Assembly (NCBI GenBank): GCA_040235415.1
Contig: JBECKR010000126.1
Span: 1-18,883 of the forward strand
DNA from: JBECKR01 sp040235415
Lineage (GTDB): Bacteria > Acidobacteriota > Polarisedimenticolia > Polarisedimenticolales > Polarisedimenticolaceae
Length of the DNA: 18,883 nucleotides
Direction of reading: 5' to 3'
Below are positions 1-8,151 of this stretch, piece after piece (position 1 is the first letter of the stretch; every line of letters begins with the position of its first letter). The notes below the pieces were generated by a model, which was given only the letters and a program-made list of their open reading frames with translations, was not told the DNA's origin and made no database searches. The translations under genes and the position numbers were made by a program.

Positions 1-2
1 GC

Positions 3-440
3 CCGGACCGCCGTCGCGGTGCCGCGACGCCGGAGCGCGGGCTGCGTCTCGTCGCCGAGGCGCTCGCCGACGCGCCGGGAGAGACGTCGCTGTTGTACCT
101 CGGCTACGGGCTCGGCGCGCAGGGCACGCACCCGGACTACGCGCCGATGATGCGGGCGTTGCTGCGCGGGCGCACGGCCTTCCACTGCATCGATCTGACG
201 CAGGCGGACTGGCACTCGCTCGAGGGCCCGCTCCGGATCACCGCGGAGGCGACCGGCGGGTTGTACGTCAGCACCTACCGCTTTCCCGAGACCGCGGTCG
301 CCGTCGTCGCGCGCGCGATCTCCGGGCACTACGAGATCTCCTTCGAGCGCCCGGCGCTTCCGCCCGGCCGCCACGACGTCAAGGTCCGGCTCCGGACGAG
401 ACGGGGCGTCGTGCACCACCGGACGACGTACTCGGATTGA
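3..440 (+). CDS. C-terminal part of a VWFA-related (Acidobacteria-type) protein, 5' truncated by the window edge
   Basis: The reading frame is open from the first complete codon to a TGA at 438-440, so the start lies outside the window; the TTG at 93 is probably internal. About 145 residues are visible. The stretch around ITAEATGGLYVSTYRF resembles the end of a von Willebrand A domain, where a Gly-Gly-aromatic turn is followed by a helix. The following segment, GHYEISFERPALPPGRHDVK, looks like the beta-rich tail found after VWA domains in the acidobacterial VWFA-related family, which describe a value and end in a short strand with Arg-rich residues. No catalytic residues are expected. Secretion cannot be judged without the N-terminus. 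Function is unknown; these proteins are usually exported and abundant in Acidobacteriota. Family assignment is by recalled sequence style only. Confidence 0.55.
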   Translation, partial: PDRRRGAATPERGLRLVAEALADAPGETSLLYLGYGLGAQGTHPDYAPMMRALLRGRTAFHCIDLTQADWHSLEGPLRITAEATGGLYVSTYRFPETAVAVVARAISGHYEISFERPALPPGRHDVKVRLRTRRGVVHHRTTYSD

Positions 441-527
441 CGGCCGGGCTCGTGCGACAATGGAACGACACCGGGCCCCGCCGAACCCGCCCCGCGCCCG
501 AATCCTCGTGCGCCCGGATCGCCACAC

Positions 528-533
528 AGGAGG
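528..533 (+). promoter_or_regulatory. Shine-Dalgarno site that fixes the CBS gene start
   Basis: A perfect AGGAGG ends four bases before the ATG at 538. It selects this ATG over the in-frame upstream start at 460, which would add a low-complexity Pro/Arg-rich leader. Confidence 0.85.
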
Positions 534-537
534 TGCC

Positions 538-978
538 ATGGGCAGAGTCGCCGACATCCTCGCCGTCAAGGGCGATCGGGTCCTATCGATCCCGCCGGAC
601 TCCACCGTGTACGACGCGATCGAGACGATGGTGCGCCACAACGTCGGGTCGGTCGTGGTGGCCGACGGCAGCGACGTTCTCGGAATCTTCACCGAGCGCG
701 ACTACCTCCGCAGGATTGTGCTCGAAGGCCGGACCTCGAAGACCACGAGGGTCCGCGACGTCATGACGGAACGGCTGGTGTGCGTCGAGCCGGACCGGTC
801 GATTCCGGAGTGCATGGCGATCATGACCCGGGAGCGGATCCGACACCTGCCGGTGATCGACCGGGCGCGGCTGGCCGGGATCGTCTCGATCGGAGACCTC
901 GTCAAGCACTTGAGCGCCGAGCAGGAAGTCGAGATCCGGTACCTGACCGACTACATCACGGGCAAGTACCCGGGCTAG
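538..978 (+). CDS. CBS-pair domain protein (putative adenylate/nucleotide sensor)
   Basis: The product is 146 residues and consists almost wholly of two tandem CBS motifs (about residues 8-65 and 72-132), the Bateman module that binds AMP, ATP, NAD or S-adenosylmethionine in a cleft. Typical CBS signatures are visible: STVYDAIETMVRHNVGSVVV, GIFTERDYLRRI, VRDVMTERLVCVEP and RHLPVIDRARLAGIVSIGDL. There is no membrane segment or signal peptide, so the protein is cytoplasmic. Stand-alone CBS proteins of this size usually act as ligand-responsive regulators of other proteins, but the partner is not known here. The next gene is a Ser/Thr kinase 53 bases downstream on the same strand, which appears to have its own promoter. 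The family assignment is secure; the function is not. Confidence 0.9.
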   Translation: MGRVADILAVKGDRVLSIPPDSTVYDAIETMVRHNVGSVVVADGSDVLGIFTERDYLRRIVLEGRTSKTTRVRDVMTERLVCVEPDRSIPECMAIMTRERIRHLPVIDRARLAGIVSIGDLVKHLSAEQEVEIRYLTDYITGKYPG

Positions 979-994
979 CATCCCGGACGGCGCG

Positions 995-1023
995 TTGCCC
1001 CGCGCGCCGCGCTTGGGTACGAT
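995..1023 (+). promoter_or_regulatory. Candidate promoter of the Ser/Thr kinase, placing the start of RNA at or next to the ATG
   Basis: TTGCCC at 995-1000 and TACGAT at 1018-1023 are 17 bases apart, a sigma-70-like arrangement. Transcription would begin about 8 bases after the -10 box, essentially at the ATG at 1032. No Shine-Dalgarno sequence precedes that ATG, so a leaderless transcript is possible. Confidence 0.45.
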
Positions 1024-1031
1024 GCGCGCCG

Positions 1032-2405
1032 ATGGTGGGTCGGACGCTCAAGCACTACCGCGTCGAGTCGACGCTCGGTCGGGGCGGCATGGGCGTGGTG
1101 TACCGCGCGGTCGACACCCGGCTGGGCCGGCCGGTCGCCCTCAAGGTGCTTCCCGAGGAGCTGTCGCTCGACGCCGACCGCAAGCGCCGATTCCTGCTCG
1201 AGGCCAAGGCGGCGTGCGCCGTGAACCATCCGGCGATCGCGCAGGTGTACGACGTCGACGACGCCGACGGGGTCCTGTTCATCGCGATGGAGCTCGTCGA
1301 GGGCCGCACGGTCCGCGACCTCGTGCAGGGCAGGGAGCTGGACGTCCTCGGGGCGATCGAGATCGCCCGGCAGGTCGCCGGCGGCCTCGCCAAGGCCCAC
1401 GAGGCCGGCATCGTGCACCGCGACGTCAAGGCCGAGAACGTCATGGTCACTCCCGACGGCCACGCCAAGCTGCTGGACTTCGGGCTCGCGAAGCTCCGCG
1501 TCCCCGACTCCGGCCCGATCGGCGCCGACGACAGGTCCCGAATGGAGACGATCGCCGGCACGCAGGCCGGAATGGTGCTCGGCACGCTGCGCTACATGAG
1601 CCCGGAGCAGGCCCGGGGCCGAGAGGTCGACCATCGCAGCGACCTGTTCTCGCTGGGCGTCGTGCTCTACGAGATGGTCACGGGCGAGGCGCCGTTCACC
1701 GGCGACAGCCCGGTCGACACGCTGCACGCCGTCGCGTTCGAGGAGACCCGTCCGATCACGGCGATCCGCCCGAACCTGCCCCCGAGCCTGCAGCGGGTCG
1801 TCACCCGCTGCCTCCGCAAGCGCCCCGAGGACCGCTACCCGGACGCGCGCGAGCTGGCGGCGGACCTGCGCACGGTGCAGCGCGAGATCGAGAGCGGGGT
1901 GTCGGGAGCGGTCCCGCTCGTCGCGCGGGTGAAGGAAGGACTGCGCGCGTTCCGTGGGGCGGCTCCGAGCGACAAGCTCGTTCCGATCCTGGCGGCCGTC
2001 CTGGTGGTCGTGCTCGTGCTCGCGGTGGTGCTGGCCGGGGGGGAGAGCGTCCCGGGAACGATCCTCCTGGGGGTGCTCGGCCTGTACGTCTACCGCTGGT
2101 TCCGCCACCGGCGCCGGCGCCTGCTGCGCCGGTTCACCGAACGGACGCGCAAGCTGCCCGAGGTCCGCGCGATCGTCGCTGCGGAGCGGCACGTCACGGT
2201 GGTGGTCGACCGCGCGGTCGCGAGCACGTTCGTGCGGATCAACGCCACGTTGGAGCGCGTCAACCGCCGGCTGTTCTTCGGCGAGCCGTTCACGGTCTCG
2301 GTCCGCGACGACCTCGACGCTGCCGGTCTCCGCGCGCTCCTCGTCGGACCCGGCGTGCTGTGGGTCCGCGAGCCGGACGGCGCGGTCAGCGGACGTCGAT
2401 CGTGA
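1032..2405 (+). CDS. Membrane-anchored serine/threonine protein kinase with a novel-looking C-terminal domain
   Basis: This is a 457-residue Hanks-type (PknB-like) kinase. Motifs in order: glycine loop GRGGMGVVY (16-24), catalytic Lys38 in VALK, helix-C Glu57, catalytic loop HRDVKAEN with Asp131, DFG at 149-151, and GTLRYMSPEQ (184-193) at the end of the activation segment. Every catalytic residue is present, so it should be active. Two hydrophobic segments follow (about 318-336 and 341-358), separated by only a few residues. They form a membrane hairpin and put the last ~95 residues back in the cytoplasm beside the kinase. That tail is basic near the membrane and then an alpha/beta domain I cannot name; it is not PASTA, TPR or WD40. 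The start at 1032 gives MVGRTLKHYRV, the usual distance before the glycine loop; the frame is open further upstream but there it overlaps the CBS gene. The gene converges on the cyclophilin gene with a 20-base overlap. Confidence 0.92.
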   Translation: MVGRTLKHYRVESTLGRGGMGVVYRAVDTRLGRPVALKVLPEELSLDADRKRRFLLEAKAACAVNHPAIAQVYDVDDADGVLFIAMELVEGRTVRDLVQGRELDVLGAIEIARQVAGGLAKAHEAGIVHRDVKAENVMVTPDGHAKLLDFGLAKLRVPDSGPIGADDRSRMETIAGTQAGMVLGTLRYMSPEQARGREVDHRSDLFSLGVVLYEMVTGEAPFTGDSPVDTLHAVAFEETRPITAIRPNLPPSLQRVVTRCLRKRPEDRYPDARELAADLRTVQREIESGVSGAVPLVARVKEGLRAFRGAAPSDKLVPILAAVLVVVLVLAVVLAGGESVPGTILLGVLGLYVYRWFRHRRRRLLRRFTERTRKLPEVRAIVAAERHVTVVVDRAVASTFVRINATLERVNRRLFFGEPFTVSVRDDLDAAGLRALLVGPGVLWVREPDGAVSGRRS

Positions 2406-2955
2406 CGCTCTCCATCGCGAGCGGCTCGCTCGTCCTGCCGGACGACGACCCGGCGGCCTCGAGAGCCTTCAGCGTCTCGTGCCCCTCGACGACCTCGCCG
2501 AAGATCGTGTGCTTGCCGTCGAGCCACGGAGTCGCCACGAACGTCAAGAAGAACTGGCTGCCGTCGGTGCCCGGGCCGGCGTTCGCCATCGAGAGCAGGC
2601 CCGGCCGGTCGTGCCGCACCGCGGGGTCGAACTCGCCGTCGAACTGGTAGCCGGGGCCCCCGGTGCCGGTTCCCGACGGGCAGCCCCCCTGAGCCATGAA
2701 GCCCGAAATGACGCGGTGGAACGTCAGCCCGTCGAAGTACCCGAGCCGCGCGAGGTACGCGAAGCTGGTGACGTGCATCGGAGCGACGTCCGGCATCAAC
2801 CGGATCGTCAGGTCCCCCTTGTTCGTCACGATGCGGGCGAGGTAGGCCTTGGCGGTGTCGAAGGTCGCCGCGGAAGGCTTCGGGACGCGCGTGCGCCAGC
2901 CGCGCTTCGACGTGTCGACTCCGGCCGCCGAGATCATGTCGTCGATCTGTTTCAC
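2386..2955 (-). CDS. Cytoplasmic cyclophilin-type peptidyl-prolyl cis-trans isomerase
   Basis: The 189-residue product catalyses cis-trans isomerisation of Xaa-Pro bonds during protein folding. Cyclophilin motifs are clear: FHRVISGFMAQGG with the catalytic Arg81, MANAGPGTDGSQFFLT (123-138), and WLDGKHTIFGEVVEG (144-158). A ~40-residue N-terminal helical arm (KQIDDMISAAGVDTSKRGW) precedes the barrel, as in one sub-family of bacterial cyclophilins. There is no signal peptide, so it should act in the cytoplasm. I chose the GTG at 2955 because GGAGAG lies 8 bases upstream and the product then begins at the conserved arm; the longer frame to 3048 adds only an Arg/Pro-rich tract and overlaps the promoter. 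It has its own candidate promoter at 3014-3042 and is separated from the upstream gene by a terminator. The 3' end overlaps the kinase by 20 bases, tail to tail. Confidence 0.93.
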   Translation of the reverse strand: MKQIDDMISAAGVDTSKRGWRTRVPKPSAATFDTAKAYLARIVTNKGDLTIRLMPDVAPMHVTSFAYLARLGYFDGLTFHRVISGFMAQGGCPSGTGTGGPGYQFDGEFDPAVRHDRPGLLSMANAGPGTDGSQFFLTFVATPWLDGKHTIFGEVVEGHETLKALEAAGSSSGRTSEPLAMESVTIDVR

Positions 2956-3013
2956 GGGATCGTCTCTCCGGGGTCGCGGCGGTCCGCGACCGGCGATGCG
3001 GAAGCGAACGACC

Positions 3014-3042
3014 ATCCTGGCGCGCCCCGCCGCCGGCGTCAA
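3014..3042 (-). promoter_or_regulatory. Candidate sigma-70-type promoter of the cyclophilin gene
   Basis: On the minus strand TTGACG (3042-3037) is followed after 17 bases by CAGGAT (3019-3014). Transcription would start near 3007 and leave a leader of about 50 bases before the GTG at 2955. The -35 box is good and the -10 box is fair. Confidence 0.5.
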
Positions 3043-3054
3043 CCGCACCTCCGG

Positions 3055-3087
3055 AAAACGACCGGCCCCGGGACGATCCGGGGCCGG
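3055..3087 (-). terminator. Rho-independent terminator after the secreted-protein gene
   Basis: A perfect 10-base-pair GC stem, CCGGCCCCGG / CCGGGGCCGG (3062-3071 with 3078-3087), has a 6-base loop. On the minus strand it is followed within three bases by TTTT (3058-3055). It lies 40 bases beyond the stop at 3127, so it separates this gene from the cyclophilin gene. Confidence 0.7.
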
Positions 3088-3126
3088 CCGGGCCGCGAGG
3101 CTCCGATCCGAGGAGCAGGGGAGAAA

Positions 3127-3597
3127 TCAGAAGCGGACGTCGAGACGGAACGCGGGTCCGCCGACGGAGAAGCTGCCGGTCGCGTACACACGGTCACCGC
3201 AGTACGCGTACGGCCGGTACACGACGCGCCCACCGTACTCGACGGGGAAGCGGTAGACCACGTGATCGTGCCCGTGCGCGGGCACCCACACCCGGGTGTA
3301 GACGTACGGCGCGAACGCGTAGCGATACGAGGGAACGATCACGCGGGGAGCGACGACGACGGTTCCGACGCGGGGACGGTGGCGGACGTGCGCGCCGACC
3401 CAGGCGTCGCGCTCGACGCGTCGGTGGTCGCGGTACGGCTCGTAGCGGTCGTGGTCGCGTCGAACCTGTCCCTGGCGGCGTCCGTCGTCGTGCCGGCCGC
3501 GATTCCCGCCGGAGTGGGCCTCGGCGACGGGAGCGACGGCGGCCATCGCAAGGACGGCGGCGGCGACGGCGAGCATGCTGCGTCGAGTGCGTTTCAT
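3127..3597 (-). CDS. Small secreted Arg/His/Tyr-rich protein of unknown function, sigma-54 promoter
   Basis: The 156-residue product starts with a textbook Sec signal peptide: basic MKRTRR, a hydrophobic Ala/Val core, and AEA at 25-27 before His28 as the likely cleavage site. The mature part is rich in Arg, His and Asp near its N-terminus, then Tyr/Val-rich with short beta-like stretches (VIVPSYRYAFAPYVYTRVWV), and ends in FRLDVRF. It has a single Cys and no membrane segment, so it should be periplasmic or surface-associated. I do not recognise a named domain; similar short Tyr/Arg-rich exported proteins are common in Acidobacteriota. The start is fixed by a full-length Shine-Dalgarno sequence at 3601-3609. 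A -24/-12 promoter at 3626-3641 and a strong terminator make it a monocistronic, probably conditionally induced gene. Confidence 0.8.
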   Translation of the reverse strand: MKRTRRSMLAVAAAVLAMAAVAPVAEAHSGGNRGRHDDGRRQGQVRRDHDRYEPYRDHRRVERDAWVGAHVRHRPRVGTVVVAPRVIVPSYRYAFAPYVYTRVWVPAHGHDHVVYRFPVEYGGRVVYRPYAYCGDRVYATGSFSVGGPAFRLDVRF

Positions 3598-3600
3598 GGG

Positions 3601-3609
3601 TCACCTCCT
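3601..3609 (-). promoter_or_regulatory. Full-consensus Shine-Dalgarno site of the secreted-protein gene
   Basis: On the minus strand AGGAGGTGA (3609-3601) matches the 16S anti-Shine-Dalgarno over nine bases, three bases before the ATG at 3597. It is the longest such match I noticed in the window and suggests high translation. Confidence 0.85.
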
Positions 3610-3625
3610 GTGCGACCCGACACTT

Positions 3626-3641
3626 TGCCAGCCGCGTGCCA
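3626..3641 (-). promoter_or_regulatory. Sigma-54 (RpoN) -24/-12 promoter
   Basis: The minus strand reads TGGCACG (3641-3635), CGGC, TGGCA (3630-3626). The RpoN consensus is TGGCACG-N4-TTGCW, so only the second base of the -12 box differs. The invariant GG and GC are exactly 10 bases apart. Transcription would start near 3615, leaving a short leader that just contains the Shine-Dalgarno site and ATG. No activator-binding repeat stands out upstream by eye. Confidence 0.65.
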
Positions 3642-3736
3642 AGCCTCGAAGTTCCCGGGATCGCGCTGAATCTCGCTCCGAGTCGCTCGCGCGGGCGCGG
3701 TCGAGAGCGTCCCCTCGCGAGGACGGTGCGCCCCCC

Positions 3737-6049
3737 TCAGGAGGCGCGGCGGTCCTCGAGCATGCGGTGGACGGTCTCGACCAGCCGGTCGATGGTGTAC
3801 GGCTTGGTGAGCACCGGATTGCCGATGCGCTTCAGGAAGCGCGCGGAGGCCGGCCGGCCGCCGTCGCCCGTCGCGAACACCACCCGGTCGGCGAGATCCG
3901 GCCGGCGGTATCGCAGCGCGTCGAAGAACTCCGGCCCGCCCATTCCGGGCATGATCAGATCGACCAGGATGACGTCGAACTCGGACTCGGCGATCCGCCG
4001 GAGGGCCTCGACGCCGTCGGCCGCCTCCTCGATGACCCAGCCCCGGCTCTCGAGGGCGTCTCGAACCAGGTCGGCGATGGTGGGCTCGTCGTCGACCACC
4101 AGCAGGCGTCCGGCGTCCGCCGCGGCCGGCGCTCCGGCCAGATCGCTCTCCGCGATCGAAGCGCACGCGGCGATCGGCACGCGCAGCGTGAATCGGGCGC
4201 CGCCGTTCTCGGGCGAATCCGCTCGGATCTCGCCGCCGTGCTCCTGGACGATGCCGTAGACGATCGACAGCCCGAGCCCGGTCCCGCGGCCGACCTCCTT
4301 GGTCGTGAAGAACGGCAGGAAGATCTTGCCGAGGTTCGTCTTGGGGATCCCCGAGCCCGAATCCGAGACGACGGCGACGACGTCGTCGCCTTCTCTCAGG
4401 GTCTCGATGCGGATCACCCGCGCGTCGTCGACCGATTCGAGCTCCTGTTCGGCGTTGGTGACGAGGTTCAAGAACACCTGCTGGAACTGGTGCGGGTCGA
4501 TCTCGACCGCCGGCAGGTCGTTCGCGAGGCGGCGGTCCACCGTGATCCCGTGCGACCGCATCTCGTAGGCGCGCAGCTCCAGGACCTGTTCGATGACGTG
4601 GTTCAGGTGCGTCGGCTTCTTCTCGGGCTTGTGCTTGCGGGAGAACGTCAGCAGGTTCCGCACGATGCGACCGGCGCGCTGCGCCTCTCCCGAGACCGAC
4701 GAGAGCATGCGCCGCTTGCGAGGATCCCGCTCCTTCTCGAGCAGCAGCTCGGCGTAGCCCACGACCGCCGTGAGCGGATTGTTGAGCTCGTGGGCGACGC
4801 CCGAGACGAGCATGCCGAGCGCCGACATCTTCTCGTTGTGGATGAGCTGCTCCTGCATGTGCCGGAGATCCGCGACGAGCCGTGCGTTCGACACGGCCAT
4901 CGCCGCGAAACGCCGCAGCGTCTCGAGCCGCGCGACGTCGTCGGCGTCGAACGGGCGCCGTTCCGCGCGGCGGTAGACCACCAGCAGCGCGCGCCGTGCC
5001 CCCAGCACGGACATCGGCGCCAGAAGCGCGCCCCTCGCGCTCAAGGGGGCGAGCGCCTCCGGCACTTTGGCGGCGCCGCCGTCCTCGACCAGGACGACGT
5101 CGCTCTCGCCCTCTGGCGCCAGGGCGCCCGGCAGCGCCGCGAGCGGGTTGTCGACCGGCCCCGAGCTCGCGACCACCGCCAGATCGGCGCGCTCCGGATC
5201 GCTGACCGCGAGCAGCGCTCCGGTGGCATGCAGGGCGTCGGCGGCGGTGCGCACCAGCGCGCCGTGCAGACGGTCCTCGTCGAGCTCCGCGCCGATGCGC
5301 AGCCCGAGCTCCTGCAACGAGTGGAGTTCCGCGTGTTCCCGCTCGAGCTGCTGCTCGCGGCGGCTCAGCTCGATCAGCACCAGCAGCTGCAGACCGAGCG
5401 GCAGCGCGCCGAGGAGGAACAGGACCGGCCGGACGGACCACAGCACCGCCATCCCGGCCCCCGAAACGATGCAGAGGGTCTCGTTCAACACCGCGGCGCG
5501 GGTGAGGCCGTGCCGCAGCGAGGGCCGACGGTGACTCGCCAGGCTCACGACGGTCTGCGTCAGCCCCTCGTTGACCGCGAGGAATACGATCTGCGCGGCG
5601 AGCATGGCGCCGAGCGACGCGATGTCGGCGGGGGGGCCCGGCTCGGCGCCCGGGCGCAGGGCCGAGAGCGCCGTCGTCGCGGCGGCGGTCGCGAGCGTGA
5701 GCTGCCCGATGTTGAACAGCGCCGACAGCGTTCTGCGCCGGTGGGTGATCCAGTCGGCCACGGCCGTCAGCGCCACGACCACGACGGCGGCGCCGGGTTC
5801 CGCCAGAACCAGGACGGGATAGAAGAACGCCGTGCTCAGCTGATGATCGACGGAGGTCGGAAGGAACCCGCGGTACGAGAACGTCAGGAGCGACGCCACG
5901 ATCGCGGAAAGGCCGAAAACGACGACCGGAACGAGTCGCCACTCCGTCGGGCTCCCGCGGAGCAGGAGCCACCCCCCGGCGGCCGCTCCGAGCGCGATCA
6001 CGGTCCAGGCGAACGCGCGCGCGGCCGGATTCAGCCTTCCTCGCGACAT
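3737..6049 (-). CDS. Hybrid sensor histidine kinase: multi-TM sensor, GAF, HisKA, HATPase, receiver
   Basis: This is a 770-residue membrane-bound hybrid kinase. Residues 12-227 hold about seven hydrophobic segments, with RRRTLSALFNIGQ between two of them, a style seen in multi-TM sensory domains. A short coiled coil (229-250) leads into a GAF-like domain (about 250-390). The HisKA H-box VAHELNNPL has phospho-acceptor His420. The ATPase N-box has Asn532, and DSGSGIP (563-569) and GRGTGLGLSI (587-596) follow. The receiver (648-765) has the acidic pair DDE, phospho-acceptor Asp697 in VDLIMPG, and KPY near the end. All catalytic residues are present. There is no Hpt or DNA-binding domain, so output must pass to another protein. 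I chose the ATG at 6049 because the first membrane segment follows at once and the frame further upstream overlaps hslV. It is divergent from hslV; its target is unknown. Confidence 0.93.
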   Translation of the reverse strand: MSRGRLNPAARAFAWTVIALGAAAGGWLLLRGSPTEWRLVPVVVFGLSAIVASLLTFSYRGFLPTSVDHQLSTAFFYPVLVLAEPGAAVVVVALTAVADWITHRRRTLSALFNIGQLTLATAAATTALSALRPGAEPGPPADIASLGAMLAAQIVFLAVNEGLTQTVVSLASHRRPSLRHGLTRAAVLNETLCIVSGAGMAVLWSVRPVLFLLGALPLGLQLLVLIELSRREQQLEREHAELHSLQELGLRIGAELDEDRLHGALVRTAADALHATGALLAVSDPERADLAVVASSGPVDNPLAALPGALAPEGESDVVLVEDGGAAKVPEALAPLSARGALLAPMSVLGARRALLVVYRRAERRPFDADDVARLETLRRFAAMAVSNARLVADLRHMQEQLIHNEKMSALGMLVSGVAHELNNPLTAVVGYAELLLEKERDPRKRRMLSSVSGEAQRAGRIVRNLLTFSRKHKPEKKPTHLNHVIEQVLELRAYEMRSHGITVDRRLANDLPAVEIDPHQFQQVFLNLVTNAEQELESVDDARVIRIETLREGDDVVAVVSDSGSGIPKTNLGKIFLPFFTTKEVGRGTGLGLSIVYGIVQEHGGEIRADSPENGGARFTLRVPIAACASIAESDLAGAPAAADAGRLLVVDDEPTIADLVRDALESRGWVIEEAADGVEALRRIAESEFDVILVDLIMPGMGGPEFFDALRYRRPDLADRVVFATGDGGRPASARFLKRIGNPVLTKPYTIDRLVETVHRMLEDRRAS

Positions 6050-6070
6050 CCGGTCACCGAGCCCCGGCAG

Positions 6071-6076
6071 AGTATA
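6071..6076 (-). promoter_or_regulatory. Possible -10 box for the hybrid kinase gene
   Basis: TATACT on the minus strand (6076-6071) would start RNA about 15 bases before the ATG at 6049. No recognisable -35 box sits at the right distance, so this is weak. Confidence 0.3.
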
Positions 6077-6138
6077 GGTGCTGCGACGCGCCGCGGCCAC
6101 GGCGAATGCGTGCGGCACGCCCCTCCGGGCCCCCTCGC

Positions 6139-6168
6139 TTGACGCTGTTTCGACCCGCGTCCTAGACT
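6139..6168 (+). promoter_or_regulatory. Sigma-70-type promoter of the hslVU operon
   Basis: TTGACG (6139-6144) and TAGACT (6163-6168) are 18 bases apart. RNA would start near 6175, about 25 bases before the hslV start, leaving room for the Shine-Dalgarno site at 6187. I see no heat-shock (CIRCE-like) inverted repeat. Confidence 0.7.
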
Positions 6169-6186
6169 GCCGGATCGAACCGCCAC

Positions 6187-6191
6187 GGAGG
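6187..6191 (+). promoter_or_regulatory. Shine-Dalgarno site supporting the TTG start of hslV
   Basis: GGAGG lies 8 bases before the TTG at 6200. No ATG or GTG in this frame lies between it and the conserved TTVLAVRRDG, so the rare TTG is the most likely start. Confidence 0.75.
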
Positions 6192-6199
6192 TTCCCGAA

Positions 6200-6738
6200 T
6201 TGTCCCAGCGCGCGCAGTTCGTCCGCACCACCGTTCTCGCCGTGCGCCGCGACGGCCGAGTCGCGCTCGCCGGGGACGGTCAGGTCACGCTCGACCGCAC
6301 GATCGTCAAGGCCGGCGCGCGCAAGATCCGGCGCCTCGGCGACGGCTCCGTGATCGCGGGGTTCGCCGGCGGCGCGGCGGACGCGTTCGCGCTGCTCGAC
6401 CGCTTCGAGTCCAAGCTCTCGGAGCACCGCGGCCAGCTCGAGCGCGCCGCGGTCGAGCTCGTGCGCGACTGGCGCACCGACCGGATACTCCGGCGGCTCG
6501 AGGCGATGCTGGTCGTCGCCGACCGCGAGCGGACCCTGCTGCTCTCGGGCACGGGCGACCTGATCGAGCCCGACGACGGAATCCTCGGCATCGGGAGCGG
6601 CTCGACGGCCGCGGTCGCCGCGGCCCGGGCCCTCGTGCTGCACACCGCGCTCGACGCCCGCACCGTCGCGACCGAAGCGCTCAGGATCGCCGCGGGGCTC
6701 GACCTGTACACCAACGACCGGTTGACGGTCGAGGAGAT

Positions 6739-6742
<4 letters not shown>
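6200..6742 (+). CDS. hslV: ATP-dependent protease proteolytic subunit HslV
   Basis: HslV is the threonine peptidase of the HslVU protease: a double hexameric ring that degrades unfolded proteins fed to it by HslU. The 180-residue product contains TTVLAVRRDG, AGDGQVTLDRT, ARKIRRL, AGFAGGAADAFALLDRFE, DWRTDRILRRLEAML and YTNDRLTVEEI, all diagnostic. If the mature protein starts at Thr10, Asp26 becomes Asp17, Lys42 becomes Lys33 and Ser133 becomes Ser124, matching the E. coli active-site numbering. The nine residues before Thr10 would therefore be a short propeptide. The usual IGSGG motif is IGSGS here, and LDRT replaces the more common LGNT. The gene starts with TTG, follows the promoter at 6139-6168, and overlaps hslU by four bases (ATGA), so the two subunits are translationally coupled. 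Confidence 0.97.

Positions 6743-8147
<1,405 letters not shown>

Positions 8148-8151
<4 letters not shown>

Noticed and set aside
437..461. TTGACG (437-442) with GACAAT (456-461) as a promoter for the CBS gene
   Set aside because: The spacing is only 13 bases, and at 17-18 bases no -10 box is seen.
780..1031. Upstream extension of the Ser/Thr kinase frame
   Set aside because: It overlaps the well-supported CBS gene and translates to an Arg/Asp-rich sequence without kinase similarity.
2956..3048. Longer cyclophilin start at 3048
   Set aside because: It adds a low-complexity Arg/Pro tail, would lie upstream of the likely transcription start, and lacks the Shine-Dalgarno site seen before the GTG at 2955.
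6050..6643. Extension of the hybrid kinase frame upstream of 6049
   Set aside because: It runs antisense through hslV and its promoter. The first membrane segment already begins a few residues after the ATG at 6049.
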